The notes under the pieces: model-generated
The model's input: the letters and a program-made list of their open reading frames with translations, nothing else
The model's database searches: none
What the model was told of the DNA's origin: nothing
Assembly (NCBI GenBank): GCA_037179335.1
Contig: JAKZHN010000036.1
Span: 186,001 to 250,000, forward strand
Length of the DNA: 64,000 nt
Origin: Cyclaneusma minus
Taxonomy: Eukaryota > Ascomycota > Leotiomycetes > Marthamycetales > Marthamycetaceae
Direction of reading: 5' to 3'
Part shown: positions 44,884 through 55,657 of the stretch, piece by piece
Numbering within the stretch: position 1 is the first letter of the stretch
How the letters are laid out: each line of letters begins with the position of its first letter
Made by a program: the position numbers and the translations under genes

Positions 44884-45807
44884 GTTACGACAAGCTGATC
44901 ACGCAATACCCCTTATCCAAGGGAGTTCAAGCGAGGGTCTCTGGGTAGCTGAGAAGTCCTTCAGAGTGGATGGACGGCGAAGCATCGTTGTGCCACTTTG
45001 ACTCTTTCAACAAGCCTGAGATTACAGCACTTGATCCATATGATGCAAAATCGAAGATAACCCTCTCTCCCCGATGCGTTGTTGCAACTTGCTTCATAAC
45101 GTGAAATCTCCAGAACAGCTGGTGCACTTGGACAAGAGAAAATGAGCGATTCAACATCGCTGTCCATTTTGAGACCAGGCCTGTGATGCACAAGGAACTT
45201 ACTGCGAAGATCACCGAATGTTGGGGTGTAGCAAGGCTGGTTTCCTGGCTCTGTCGGGACATTTAAGAGTGACACAAGATAGAAGAGTGAACATAGTGAG
45301 TTTACTGGGAGATGTATGGTGAACAGCTCAGATCATCAGCAGAATCCCATGGCCAAAAATAGATTAAAAGTTGGAGACATACGTGGTATGGGTGATCGCC
45401 GCAAATAGCTGTCAATAGAGTACTAGGCCCTTTAAGCTCCCCGTTTTCAAGCGGCTTTGACGGGCCTTGGCAAAGAATGCTGGCCGCATAGAATAGGGAG
45501 ATTGGAAAACCGTAGTCAGACTACTATTGCCAACTCCCATAAGGATAGTGTGATATTGGCCGATTATTATTATTTTTTAAATTGGTGGTAGACCGGGGTT
45601 TCATCTCAGGGTCTCTTCGGCTTAGTCGGCGCCGCGTGTGCATCCCTTACCGTCCAAGGACACATATCGTCAACTCTCATCAACATCGCGAAACACAAGC
45701 AAACAGCATCTCCCATGTTGCAATAGCCTCGACCACCACTTGTGCTGCCAGACTGTTCAACAAAGCCCCCAGACAACTCTCCCTTTGTGGAGGAGGCGTC
45801 GTGAGCC
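44884..45807. other. Intergenic region
   Basis: 920 bp between SFM1 and KEX1 on the same strand. A short ATT microsatellite with a T run lies near 45563-45577. No gene seen. Confidence 0.5.
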
Positions 45808-47804
45808 ATGAGGTTCTTCAACTCATGGGCCGACCGAATGCCGGCAACCACGGGAAACTTGCTTTTTGCAACCTTGGGCGCACTATGCCTCTCGTCGCTG
45901 CCCTCGACTGTCGTCGCCGATAAGACCGCTGCCGATTATTATGTTCATTCTATGCCGGGCGCCCCTCCGGGCCCTTTGCTGAAAATGCATGCTGGGTAAG
46001 TAGAGCTTCGCGCAGGCGCGGAACCCGGGATCGCCAGCTGACTGCTTTCCGCAGGCACATCGAAATCACCCCGGAACACCACGGAAACCTGTTTTTCTGG
46101 CACTTTCAGAATAAGCATATCGCGAACAAGCAGCGCACTGTTATTTGGCTGAATGGCGGACCCGGATGCAGCTCGGAAGATGGCGCGTTGATGGAGATTG
46201 GTCCTTACAGGCTGAAGGATAAGGAAACCCTGGAATACCACGATGGTTCCTGGGACGAATTCGCGAATCTGCTGTTTGTCGATAATCCAGTGGGGACAGG
46301 GTTCAGCTATGTCGATACGGATAGCTATACCCGTGAGCTTACTGAGATGGCGGATCAGTTTGTTATGTTCCTGGAAAAGTGGTTTGCCATATTTCCTGAA
46401 TATGAGAACGACGATGTGAGTTTCTCGTTCCTGGTTGAGGGGGAGGTTTCGCTAGCTAACGGTTTCTAGATCTATATCGCCGGAGAATCATATGCTGGGC
46501 AATATATTCCCTATGTCACGAAAGCTATGCTGGAACGCAACAAAAAAGGACCACAGCATGTCTGGAACGTGAAGGGAATGGTTATTGGCAATGGGTGGAT
46601 ATCGCCTGTCGAACAATACATGTCCCATCTGGCCTTCGCGTACGCTGAAGGCCTGGTCGAGAGAGGAAGCAGTGCCGCAAAACAGCTCGAATCTCAGCAG
46701 GCCGTATGCATCAAAGCACTGAACGAGGGTGGCAAAGACAATGTTGATTTAGGGGCGTGCGAAACCATCCTGCAGGAAATTCTCAGGTTGACAAAGACCA
46801 AAGATTCGAATGGCAAGGACCAATGTTACAATATGTACGACGTTAGACTGAAGGACTCCTATCCAGCTTGCGGCATGAACTGGCCGCCAGACCTGAAGGA
46901 TGTCACTCCCTACCTCCGACGACCGGACGTTCTCAAGGCCCTCCATGTCGACCAAGGAAAACAAACAGGATGGACCGAATGCAACGGTGCAGTCAGCGGA
47001 GCTTTCTTAACTCCAAACTCGCCGCCATCCATCACCTTCCTCGGCTCCCTCATCGAACAAGTCCCCACCATCCTCTTTTCCGGCGCAAAAGATCTTATCT
47101 GTAACCACATCGGCACGGAAGAATTGATCAACAATATGGAATGGGGCGGCGGAAAAGGATTCGAGCTGACCCCCGGTACCTGGGCTCCTCGCCGCGACTG
47201 GACCTTCGAAGGCGAGCCCGCCGGTATCTACCAGACAGCACGCAATCTCACCTACATCCTATTCTATAACTCCTCTCACATGGTTCCCTTCGACTACGGC
47301 CGCCGATCCCGCGACATGCTCGATCGTTTCATGGGCGTTGACATAGCAAGCATCGGCGGTACCCCCACGGACTCCCGCATCGACGGCGAGAAAGGTGTCG
47401 AGGTATCCGTCGGCGGCCATCCCAACAGCACCGCGGCGGAGGAAGCCGAAAAAGACAAGCTGGAAGCAGCGAAATGGGAAGCCTACTACAAGTCTGGCGA
47501 AATCGTACTGGTGATTGTTGTCATTGCGGCAGCGCTGTGGGGCTACTTCGTGTACCAAGACCGACGCAAGCGCGCTGGCTACCAGGGGGTATTTGGCGGC
47601 AGCGGTGCATCGTTGAGTTTGCCGGGCAGGGGAAGTGGGCCGCTTGAGAGTTTTAGAAATAAGCGGACGGGTGCGGATTTGGAGGCGGGTGATTTTGACG
47701 AGAGTGAGTTGGATGATTTGCATGTGGTGCCAGCGGCGGAAGAAGATATGGAGAGGGAGAGGTATAGTGTGGGGAGTGCGAGTGATGAGGATGAGGGGAA
47801 GTGA
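45808..47804 (+). CDS. KEX1: Pheromone-processing carboxypeptidase Kex1
   Basis: Three exons (45808-45995, 46055-46415, 46470-47804) give 627 aa. A signal peptide (LLFATLGALCLSSLPSTVVA) precedes the S10 peptidase domain: WLNGGPGCSSEDGALMEIGP, the nucleophile in AGESYAGQYIP, Asp in FSGAKDLICN and His in YNSSHMVPFD. A single membrane span follows at about residue 515 (IVLVIVVIAAALWGYFVY), then an acidic cytosolic tail ending EEDMERERYSVG. This is the trans-Golgi Kex1 layout; the enzyme trims C-terminal Lys and Arg from Kex2-cut pheromones and other peptides. Confidence 0.96.
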
Positions 47805-48290
47805 GCAGGAAGGGGGAAATGAGGAGCTCAATGCGAGGTCAGAAATTTTGTTCTACATCCTCGTTTTGAGGACATCGATGCATTCGCGGGACGGGGTCAC
47901 TGCGCAAGAACTTGCTCAGGCTAGGAGCTACCTATAATCGCATTGGGCAATAGCGTGGGGAATGGCGTTATATTAGTGGTTCATAGGGAATTGGAGGAGT
48001 TGGGAAGATTGAAATCAGAATCTGCTAGTCAACTTTTGGAGATGGAGCGTTTGTTTCATCGTCTTCATTTCCTTCGTGCTGTTCGCGTCGTTTGAGTTTC
48101 CTACCGTTTTTTTTACTCCGTATTAGAGTCTCGTTCATGAGCTCCGGACTCTTTCTCATGAGGCCTCCAACTAGAAGAGAATCGGACAAGCGGCTTTGAG
48201 GCCCTGCAAAGGTGAAGGCAACCAGAACTCAGGCGAGGCGCCAAGTCCGCATATGTACAAATCTGTAAGTAGTACTTCCAACTCAGATAT

Positions 48291-48416
48291 GGTGTGATAG
48301 CTCAAGTGGTAAGTCCCCAAACCGGCAGTTTGACTATCGTCCTTCTGAGCCACACTCAGTTCGTCTGGTGGAAAACTGACAAGGGGGCCCGTTCAACTCA
48401 GGGTGTCAGATTTTTT
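48291..48416 (+). other. tRNA-like segment with A box and T run (probably a relic)
   Basis: TAGCTCAAGTGG at 48298-48309 is a perfect RNA polymerase III A box. GTTCAACTC at 48391-48399 resembles a B box, and TTTTTT at 48411-48416 would terminate transcription. However the D-stem does not close (GCTC faces GTCC) and no acceptor stem forms, so this is not a working tRNA. A SINE-like relic or decayed tRNA with an intron is possible. The surrounding 47805-49570 holds no supported gene. Confidence 0.25.
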
Positions 48417-49570
48417 ATATTTTTGCCTTTTTTGTGCTCATTTTCTTCTTTTGGGAACCCACGTTACAGCATCATAGCATTGTTCATTGGACAGTCGTTC
48501 GGCCACAAGGGCGCAATTTAGAAGGAAATGCAGCCGAACAGGTAAACCGCAAGGTTTGGCCAAGATTTTGGATGGATGATTGAGTCCTACCTGGTACGAG
48601 GCTACGAGACTCACATCGAAGTCACTTGAGAGAACGACGAAAGGATCCACTATCCAGCACGGTTGAGGGAGATGGAGCTCCAGAGGCTGTGCTCTGTGGA
48701 ATCCCAATAACCAGCCAGGCCCAGTGAACATAAATCCAGAGTGTTCGAAGCAGCTCAGAGCCAAAGGAGGAAAAGTCTTAGTCTCCAGTATTAGCAAGTA
48801 ATCTCACGTGCTCACGCGTCTCAATCGGTTTATGACTTATGTGTGTAGCTAGGTAACATGTGTTCGGCATGGATTGTGATGCCAGGACCAGAGGGAAGGA
48901 TATGAAGCGGTATTAGAGAACAGAATATGGTGTATGACCAGAACACTGTTTTTTACTGTTTTTTTGTGCGAGTCTGTAGCCAAGTCCCCATCCAAAAAGC
49001 ACTAAGTTGTACATAGTACATGTGATTCTGATCCGATGTTTCGTGAGAGAAATATAAAGCTCCTGAAAACCTAGATTCCATAACATTATCTACCCATACC
49101 CCTATCTCCCTGCAGTGCAGAATCCTCCAATCGCAAAGGCCAGGATATGAACATTCCCTTTTCCATGGGCGCTTTCCGCCCCGCAAAAAGACATATATAC
49201 AAGAAAATACAGCCCAACACCAAGCCCATCCCAAACCGGTGACACCAAGTCACAAAACCCAATCGTCGCAGTTCATCAGACCCCAGGAAATCCTACACCA
49301 TCGGTACTTCGAGGATCCCAAGCTTCCACCCATTCAATAAAACGATCTGCGGGACGCGTCGTTCAGCCCTTACCGATCCAATCATCCAACCCAGTCCTAT
49401 CATACCCTTGTCAATGACATATCGTGGGGGATTGAAACGGGATGCATGCGGCACGGCTCGGACATAACGGTGCTTTCGGACTTTCAAAAACTCGTGTGCA
49501 ATTGGCCCGAGTAGCCCGCTGATGATAGCCAGTGGTGGGTGTGGGTTCGGGGGATTCGGAATTCGTTGGT

Positions 49571-50094
49571 CTAGATTGTAGTTTTGCGGTGGTAGGGCAG
49601 ATGAACTGAATGAAGCATTTTGAAAGTTTTCGAACGGTTTGGGTGAGGATCCCGGTTGGAGGTGATGTGGGAATGGGATGGATCGTGGGAGTGATGGGCT
49701 AGATGCGTAACGAAGGTTTTGACACGGCTGGGTTGTTTTTCGCGGTGGTATTTTTCTCGCTCGCCGGGGGGTGCGTAGGGGTTGTAGAAATAGCCTAGGG
49801 GGATAGATGTCAGCACTTTATTTTCAGTTTTGTTGTTATTATACCATTAACTTCAAACTTCCGGTGATGCATATACAATAGTAGTTGGTAAAGTTAAAAT
49901 GGCGTAGTCTCTGTAAAATCAAAGAATACAGGTGGATGGACACAGTAGTGAAGAAGCAAGAAAAGCAACTTACTGATCCAAATCCCAAAAAGATACAACC
50001 CGTTGTCTTTGCTCAGATAGCGTCCATTTGCCTCGAATTTCCTCTCCTCCCCCATGCCTGTCGCATTTCCTTTTCCTTTATCCATCGTCTCCAT
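49571..50094 (-). CDS. Small putative membrane protein, unknown function
   Basis: Two exons (49974-50094, 49571-49794) join in phase through GTAAGT...CCCCTAG to give 114 aa. Residues 33-43 (GLYLFGIWISYFY) are hydrophobic, followed by NPYAPPGEREKYHREKQPSR and a His-rich tail. I recognise no family. The case rests on splice quality and phase only. Another minus frame is open from about 49790 to 49293 and carries a more protein-like stretch (IISGLLGPIAHEFLKVRKHR, ending LNGWKLGILEVPMV); one of the two frames may be the real 3' coding part. The upstream interval 50095-50932 has no supported gene. Confidence 0.35.
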
Positions 50095-50932
50095 TTCCTA
50101 CTTTCCTAGAACGAACGTAATTGCCGAAAACAGCTGCATGCAGGAGGATGCGGGAGGGCGTGTGGTGCGTGAGATCTCATGTTCCAAGTTTCCAAACATT
50201 TCTTCCATGGTGTCGGTTTTGATATTGGTTCTGATACACAATTACACATTTCGCTCGAGCCAAGTTTGCTGGAAGGTAGCTTTGATATCGCCAAGGTGCT
50301 GACAGGCTGAACAGCGACTTTGGGGAATAGGCTGCGGTCGGGGCTCTTGGTGCCGATGGGCAAAGAGGGCTGTGCTACTTGGGCAAAATTGCAGACATCA
50401 GAGGGATTATTGGGGTCTTGGGGATTGGATTGGTAATGGTAACTGGTTTTTTTTGGCATAAAGTTACGGGACGCCGGGTGAAACGGACGTGGAAACAGGT
50501 TGGAAGGATCTGTGGTTAGGGAGATGGGTGTGAAGGGGCTTGGCGAGAGGGTGTATGGGACTTGGCTGTAAGAGGCTGAAGGGTGGGACGGCTTGTGAAA
50601 TGGCTTCATGACATGATGGGATGCTGAATGTGGTGTTTTGAAAAATGCGGGGTAGGTTACCTATACAGAGGTGATACATGGAATCAGACGAGTTATACAG
50701 GCGCACGGCGGGTAAGGTAGTCAAAGTATAGCATGATAAATCATGGATAAAATAATAATATCTTCGCCGTTATGATCAGTTTGTATCCCAAGTGTTCCCT
50801 TCCCACTGGTCTGTGTAAGCCGAGACGCATGATCTTGTGGAGTGGTGACATCTCCTTACACGTACTGATATCGCGATGTTGATTCTTACCTATACATCGA
50901 CTCTTCGGAAGCCAATGTCTTCTTTGATTGGT

Positions 50933-51952
50933 CTATCCCTCCTTGAACAACTCATGATATGCACTCAGTGCCGGCGCTCCACCCAAATGCGCATACAACA
51001 CCTTCGAGCCCTCCGGAAACTCCCCATTCTTGACCATCTGAATCATCCCATCCATAGACTTCCCCTCATAGACCGGATCCGTGAGCATTCCCTCCGTCCT
51101 CGCACACAGCCTAATAGCCTCCAGCGTGCCCTCATTCGGCAACCCATACTCCGGACCCCCAAACCTCTCATCAAGCACCACATCAGCATCCTCAATCTCC
51201 CGACCCAGCTCGACCAGCTCCGCCGTACTCCTGGCAATCCTCAGAATCTGCTCTTTCGTCTTCTCCGGCTTTGCACTCGCATCAATCCCAATCACGCTCT
51301 TCGCTCGCCCTTGACTCGCAAACCCAACTACCATGCCTGCCATTGTGCTTCCCGTAACAGCACACACAACAATGTAGTCAAATTTGAAGCCCAGCTCTTT
51401 CTCCTGTGCCATGACCTCCTCCGCAAAGCCCACAAAACCCAATCCTCCGTACTTATGCTCGCTGCACCCAGCCGGAATCGGATATGGTTTCCCACCATTC
51501 GCCTCCACATCCTTAATAGCCTGCTCCCAACTCGGCCTGATGCCAATATCAAACCCCGCTTGATCAAGCCTCACATCAGCGCCCAAGATGCGGCTCAACT
51601 CAATGTTCCCCACTCTATCGTAGACCGGGTCTTCGTAATTCACCCACGATTCCTGTACCAGCACGCATTTGAGTCCCAGGTATGCGGCCACGGCGGCCAC
51701 TTGCCGAGTCTGGTTGCTCTGCACGCCTCCGACCGTCACGAGCGTGTCATAGCCGCCGGACAGAGCTTCCGGGAGCACATACTCCAGTTTGCGGGTTTTG
51801 TTGCCGCCAAAGGCGAGTCCGGAGTTGGTGTCCTCGCGCTTGGCGTAGAGGGAGACTTTGCCGCCTAGTGCGGCGCTGAGGCGGGGGAGCGCGTGGATGG
51901 GCGTTGCGTGGGGGTAAGTGAGGTTGGTTTTGGGGAATTTGTCGAGACGCAT
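50933..51952 (-). CDS. acdS: 1-aminocyclopropane-1-carboxylate (ACC) deaminase
   Basis: A single exon of 339 aa, almost the length of bacterial AcdS. It opens with KFPKTNLTYPHATPIHALPR, has the PLP lysine in LAFGGNKTRKLEY, then VTVGGVQSNQTRQVAAVAAY, VCAVTGSTMAGMVVGFA, and the C-terminal LTDPVYEGKSMDGMI and YAHLGGAPALSAY. The enzyme breaks ACC, the ethylene precursor of plants, into 2-oxobutyrate and ammonia. D-cysteine desulfhydrase is the close alternative within the same PLP fold; the conserved active-site Tyr/Glu pattern would need checking. It has no introns, unlike almost every neighbour, and a GC-rich codon choice. Confidence 0.88.
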   Translation of the reverse strand: MRLDKFPKTNLTYPHATPIHALPRLSAALGGKVSLYAKREDTNSGLAFGGNKTRKLEYVLPEALSGGYDTLVTVGGVQSNQTRQVAAVAAYLGLKCVLVQESWVNYEDPVYDRVGNIELSRILGADVRLDQAGFDIGIRPSWEQAIKDVEANGGKPYPIPAGCSEHKYGGLGFVGFAEEVMAQEKELGFKFDYIVVCAVTGSTMAGMVVGFASQGRAKSVIGIDASAKPEKTKEQILRIARSTAELVELGREIEDADVVLDERFGGPEYGLPNEGTLEAIRLCARTEGMLTDPVYEGKSMDGMIQMVKNGEFPEGSKVLYAHLGGAPALSAYHELFKEG

Positions 51953-54292
51953 TTTTGCAGTGGTTTATTCTTGCGAGATAATTCCAAATATTTGAAATAG
52001 GTTTGAAGTGGAAGGAGAATTGGGACGATGCAAAGACGACAGTCAACACGGAGAACGTAGAGATATATGAAAACCAAGCAGATACTCTGAATACTCACTT
52101 TGCGTAAAAGAAGGCGATACCGTATCTTCGGCCCCATAGATACTGCATGACAGGACTTCAGATCGTATCGTACGCAAAATCCGATGGAATGCCTCTGGAT
52201 AAGAACTCTCGCCAGCGGAAAACTGCGTTCTTGATGCCATGATGATGAGTACAGGAAAGCACAACTTCCCCGACGGTGAACAGTCTCAGCAACTCCGGAG
52301 TCGCAAATCATCTGATCCGAACCGTCCTCAGACGACTACATCTTCAGGAGGCATTCCAAATGATATTTGAAACGACAAGGGAACTCTCCTCTGCCTGCCG
52401 ACTGGAACGATGTCGGGGCTGCTCTTTCCCCAGGTCTGGAGTCTGGGGTGACTTTGTTCCGTCCCCTCACTTGAAGACTCGAGGCCCAAAATACATCCCA
52501 CTCGGAATGTATCGACAGCCGAGAAGCGAACGCACCTATCAGACCAGTACCACAGAAATACATAATCTGGCTGCATGAGATCACCAGGATCGAGTTTGGA
52601 GGGGTAGGTTTTGGTGTAACACGTAACCGGCCATCCCGTCCGCAAGTGATTCGCTGTCGTCGTCGTCCGTTGGAAGTTGCAACCACTTTGTCGACAGCTC
52701 AGCAGGCTGCAGCAAGAATGAGCGCACCAGTGGCCAGTTCGGAACCCGAATCATGTCATCGCTACATCTTACATGTACTTTCCTTATCATTGGAAGCGGT
52801 CCAACCGTCCCTCCCAAGGAATGAGGTATGGCGATTTCCAGACTTGGCTGTTTATGCATCGGCATCATGGATGAAGCAGTAGTGCTTGCTCGGCGTTTGA
52901 GATGCACCTGCCAAGCTCTTGGTAGGCTGGTAGAATAGGCGAAGAAGCAAAGTGCCGGCCGGTAGTTCGAGCTTCCAAGCAATCATAGCGGATTCCAATA
53001 TGCATGGCGACATTTCGAGATGCCCAAACGCCAAACGGGCAGAGATGACAGCACGATACTTGACTGAGATGTGAGAAGATGGGGCAGTCCGCAGGAACGC
53101 AGCTTCCTTGGCCGACGGTCTGCGACGGATACGACGCTCGAATTTCTGGGCCCTGCTTGGCTGCGCCTTACGGTGCTTGGGAGGTGGTGCGGAAGTCGTG
53201 TAAGACTTGCCACTTGACGGCTAACGTCTGCCTGGTGCCGCTAGGGTAGAGAGCTCCGGGACGGGTCGTCGGGCAAAGCTTAAGATCGACGACGAAAAGC
53301 ACGTCTGGGTTTGAACAAATATTATAGAATCGAGTCGAGACCCTTTTCGGGGTCCGAGAAACGCTTCTGCTGGTGAACTTTGTATTCCTGATCTCTTGTT
53401 GGCAATTGAGGATGAGTACGACCGGTGGTTGCTATGACGGGTACAAACTTACAGACTGGACGGTGGCACGACTCACGATAGTTGGGACTCGCTAAACCAA
53501 GAAGATCTAAGACTACGATAAGCAGATAATCAGTCTCAAATTAAGCTAGTCTTGTTGAATTAAAGCTATATTTAGATAATTAGAGCGAATCACGACCAAG
53601 ACAATTCCAAGAAGTCCCTACTATAACGATATTATCATCAGCAAATTTACCAATTTCGGGTTACCGCGACATCAAAGAACAAGACGTGGCAGCTTTTAGT
53701 CCATCGACGGGAACCCCCCATTGGCCGCCCTGAGGCCACACAGCCTCACTAACATCCCACATCTTTAATGCCTTTGGAAGTGATAGACAGGAGGGAAAGA
53801 ACAGCCGCTACCGCCGTCACACGCACCCGACGTGCCATCGCAGACCGCTAGGTGGATCTAGCCTCGATCGGGCCATAGCCAAGCCTGATCCGCCGCGCCA
53901 ATGCTTAGTCCGGCAGTAGTGCTAAGCGGAGTGCAGGGAGCTGGTCTGTTGGGGAACATGAGCGCCTTATCGGAATGCGACAATCGCTGAGCTCAACCAT
54001 CACACCATGCGTGCTCAAGTCATGTTCCCCCCAAACCCCGAGTGCCATACTTAAGGCCATCCCGTACCACCCTTCCGTTCCTTTCCATCCCTCCTTCTCT
54101 CCATCCAACATCCAAGCTCTGAACACTACAAGAGTCTACCAGAACCCCTCCAGATTGCACCTCTACTTTCCGCTCAACAATCTCCCAAACTCTACCTCCC
54201 TGAAGCTCTCTCCGTTCAAAGGAAAGCTCGTCTTATTCCATCAACATTTCTGCCTTGGTCAGGCCCCCTATATCCAACAAGCCCATCGAAGA
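51953..54292. other. Long intergenic region without recognised gene
   Basis: 2.3 kb upstream of the ACC deaminase. TACATGTA occurs at 52770-52777. The part 53480-53650 is AT-rich without repeat structure. Short frames on both strands lack family resemblance or splice support. The 5' part of 53975-54292 is open in the frame of the following gene but is Ser/Pro-rich and is read here as leader. Confidence 0.45.
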
Positions 54293-55051
54293 ATGTCGCG
54301 AGTCACTCCTCCCGTCACCAAGTTCACCCACGCTGTTCGCAGCTTCAGCTCGAGCGCCCGCCTCGGCACCCCATCTCCAGCCCTGAGCTCCCGCTACCTG
54401 TCTGAAACCAAGGCAGAATGCACCAAGAGGCAATTGTCCTCGGCCGGCTCGGTGACAGAGGTATGTCATTCCCTACAACCAACCAAGCCGCCAATCACTC
54501 AATCCATACTAACACCTCCCCAGCCCGTCGAGCGCATTAACGCCCACGAGCAAACCCGCACCCACGCAACCATGCACCGCCCCGTCCCCCGCACCCAAAG
54601 CACCTCCGTCATCCGCCCTCGTCCTCTCATGCAAGGCTTCCGCACCTCGGCGCCCGCCCCAGCTGCCCTCGCCATTCCCTCCATCGACTTCACCTTCCTG
54701 CCCTCCATTCCCATACCCTCCCTCGCCTCCATCCCCTTTGCCATCCGCGTCCCCCTCCTCCCCGACAACTACACACCCGACCGCTCCGCCTCCACGCCCC
54801 ACGCTCCCGAAGTACTTGACTCTGCTGTTCCCAAACCCGAAATTGTGGTTGTGGCCGAACACCCTGAGAAAGTTGTGAGCGCGTTGACTGAGGTGGTGAA
54901 CAACTCGGGTTTGGAAGTTGATGTGGGAACGTGGATTCAGGCGACCGGCTTTGAGAAGGGTGAGGCGAAGGATGATGAGGCGAGTGTGTTGGGTCAGGTG
55001 TTGAAGGGTATGGTTGATGACTTGTTTGGTGCTAAGGCGAAGGTTGCTTGA
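54293..55051 (+). CDS. Mitochondrial protein of unknown function
   Basis: Start at ATG 54293 gives exons 54293-54460 and 54524-55051, 231 aa. The N-terminus KFTHAVRSFSSSARLGTPSP is a classic mitochondrial presequence. The rest has a Pro-rich middle (ALAIPSIDFTFLPSIPIPSL) and an acidic C-terminal helix pair (EKVVSALTEVVNNSGLEVDV, VLGQVLKGMVDDLFGAKAKV). The intron GTATGT...CCCCAG is 63 nt with no in-frame stop, so a retained form would still be translated. The frame is open for another 106 codons upstream, which looks like leader. I recognise no family. Confidence 0.65.
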   Translation: MSRVTPPVTKFTHAVRSFSSSARLGTPSPALSSRYLSETKAECTKRQLSSAGSVTEVCHSLQPTKPPITQSILTPPQPVERINAHEQTRTHATMHRPVPRTQSTSVIRPRPLMQGFRTSAPAPAALAIPSIDFTFLPSIPIPSLASIPFAIRVPLLPDNYTPDRSASTPHAPEVLDSAVPKPEIVVVAEHPEKVVSALTEVVNNSGLEVDVGTWIQATGFEKGEAKDDEASVLGQVLKGMVDDLFGAKAKVA

Positions 55052-55657
55052 GATTGTGCATGGGTTATGGTGTCTGGTATCGACTGGAAATGTCGATTGT
55101 TGCTCTTTCCTTGCTAGGCTGTGTAATTTCGGGCTTCTGGCGCGAGTTTTGATTGTTCAGTAGCCGCTGTGTTGCTCCTGCAATTGTGGTTGAGCATCCC
55201 GGCTACATGAGACTGATGATTGCTTGTTAGAATATGCTTAGGTCAAATGAGCTTCGGACCACTTACCTCACTGTTGCCTTTCAATTTTATCATGCTCTCC
55301 TGTGACTCTTTTGACTCGGTTCGAATGCTTGCTTGTTCACCAACAGACTGGAAAATGGCAATGCCACAAAATCAGCTTTCAAAAGGTATCTTACTTCCTA
55401 TCCACATAAGGCCATCGAACACCAACTTTCTGGATCTTGATACATGATCAAGTTCCCTAAGACACAAGGGCAACATGCCGTGCATTTGATACAGTAATAA
55501 GTTTGTATGAGACAATAGACTTGGCGCTCGCTATCAACAAATCAGTTTGCTGCCATGCTGCCATGCTGCCATAATGTACAAACTGCACTCGATAATAGAC
55601 ACCCACCCAGACCTATGAAGAACTCCAATACGGGAGGTAGTTTTGCACACAAGCTCT
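55052..55657. other. Intergenic, convergent 3' ends
   Basis: About 600 bp with no supported gene; a short duplicated TGCTGCCA occurs near 55553-55572. Confidence 0.45.

Noticed and set aside
48291..48416. Functional tRNA gene
   Set aside because: A and B box resemblance only; D-stem and acceptor stem do not form.
50876..51868. 330-codon plus-strand frame
   Set aside because: Antisense shadow of the ACC deaminase, rich in Leu/Arg/Pro, with no domain.
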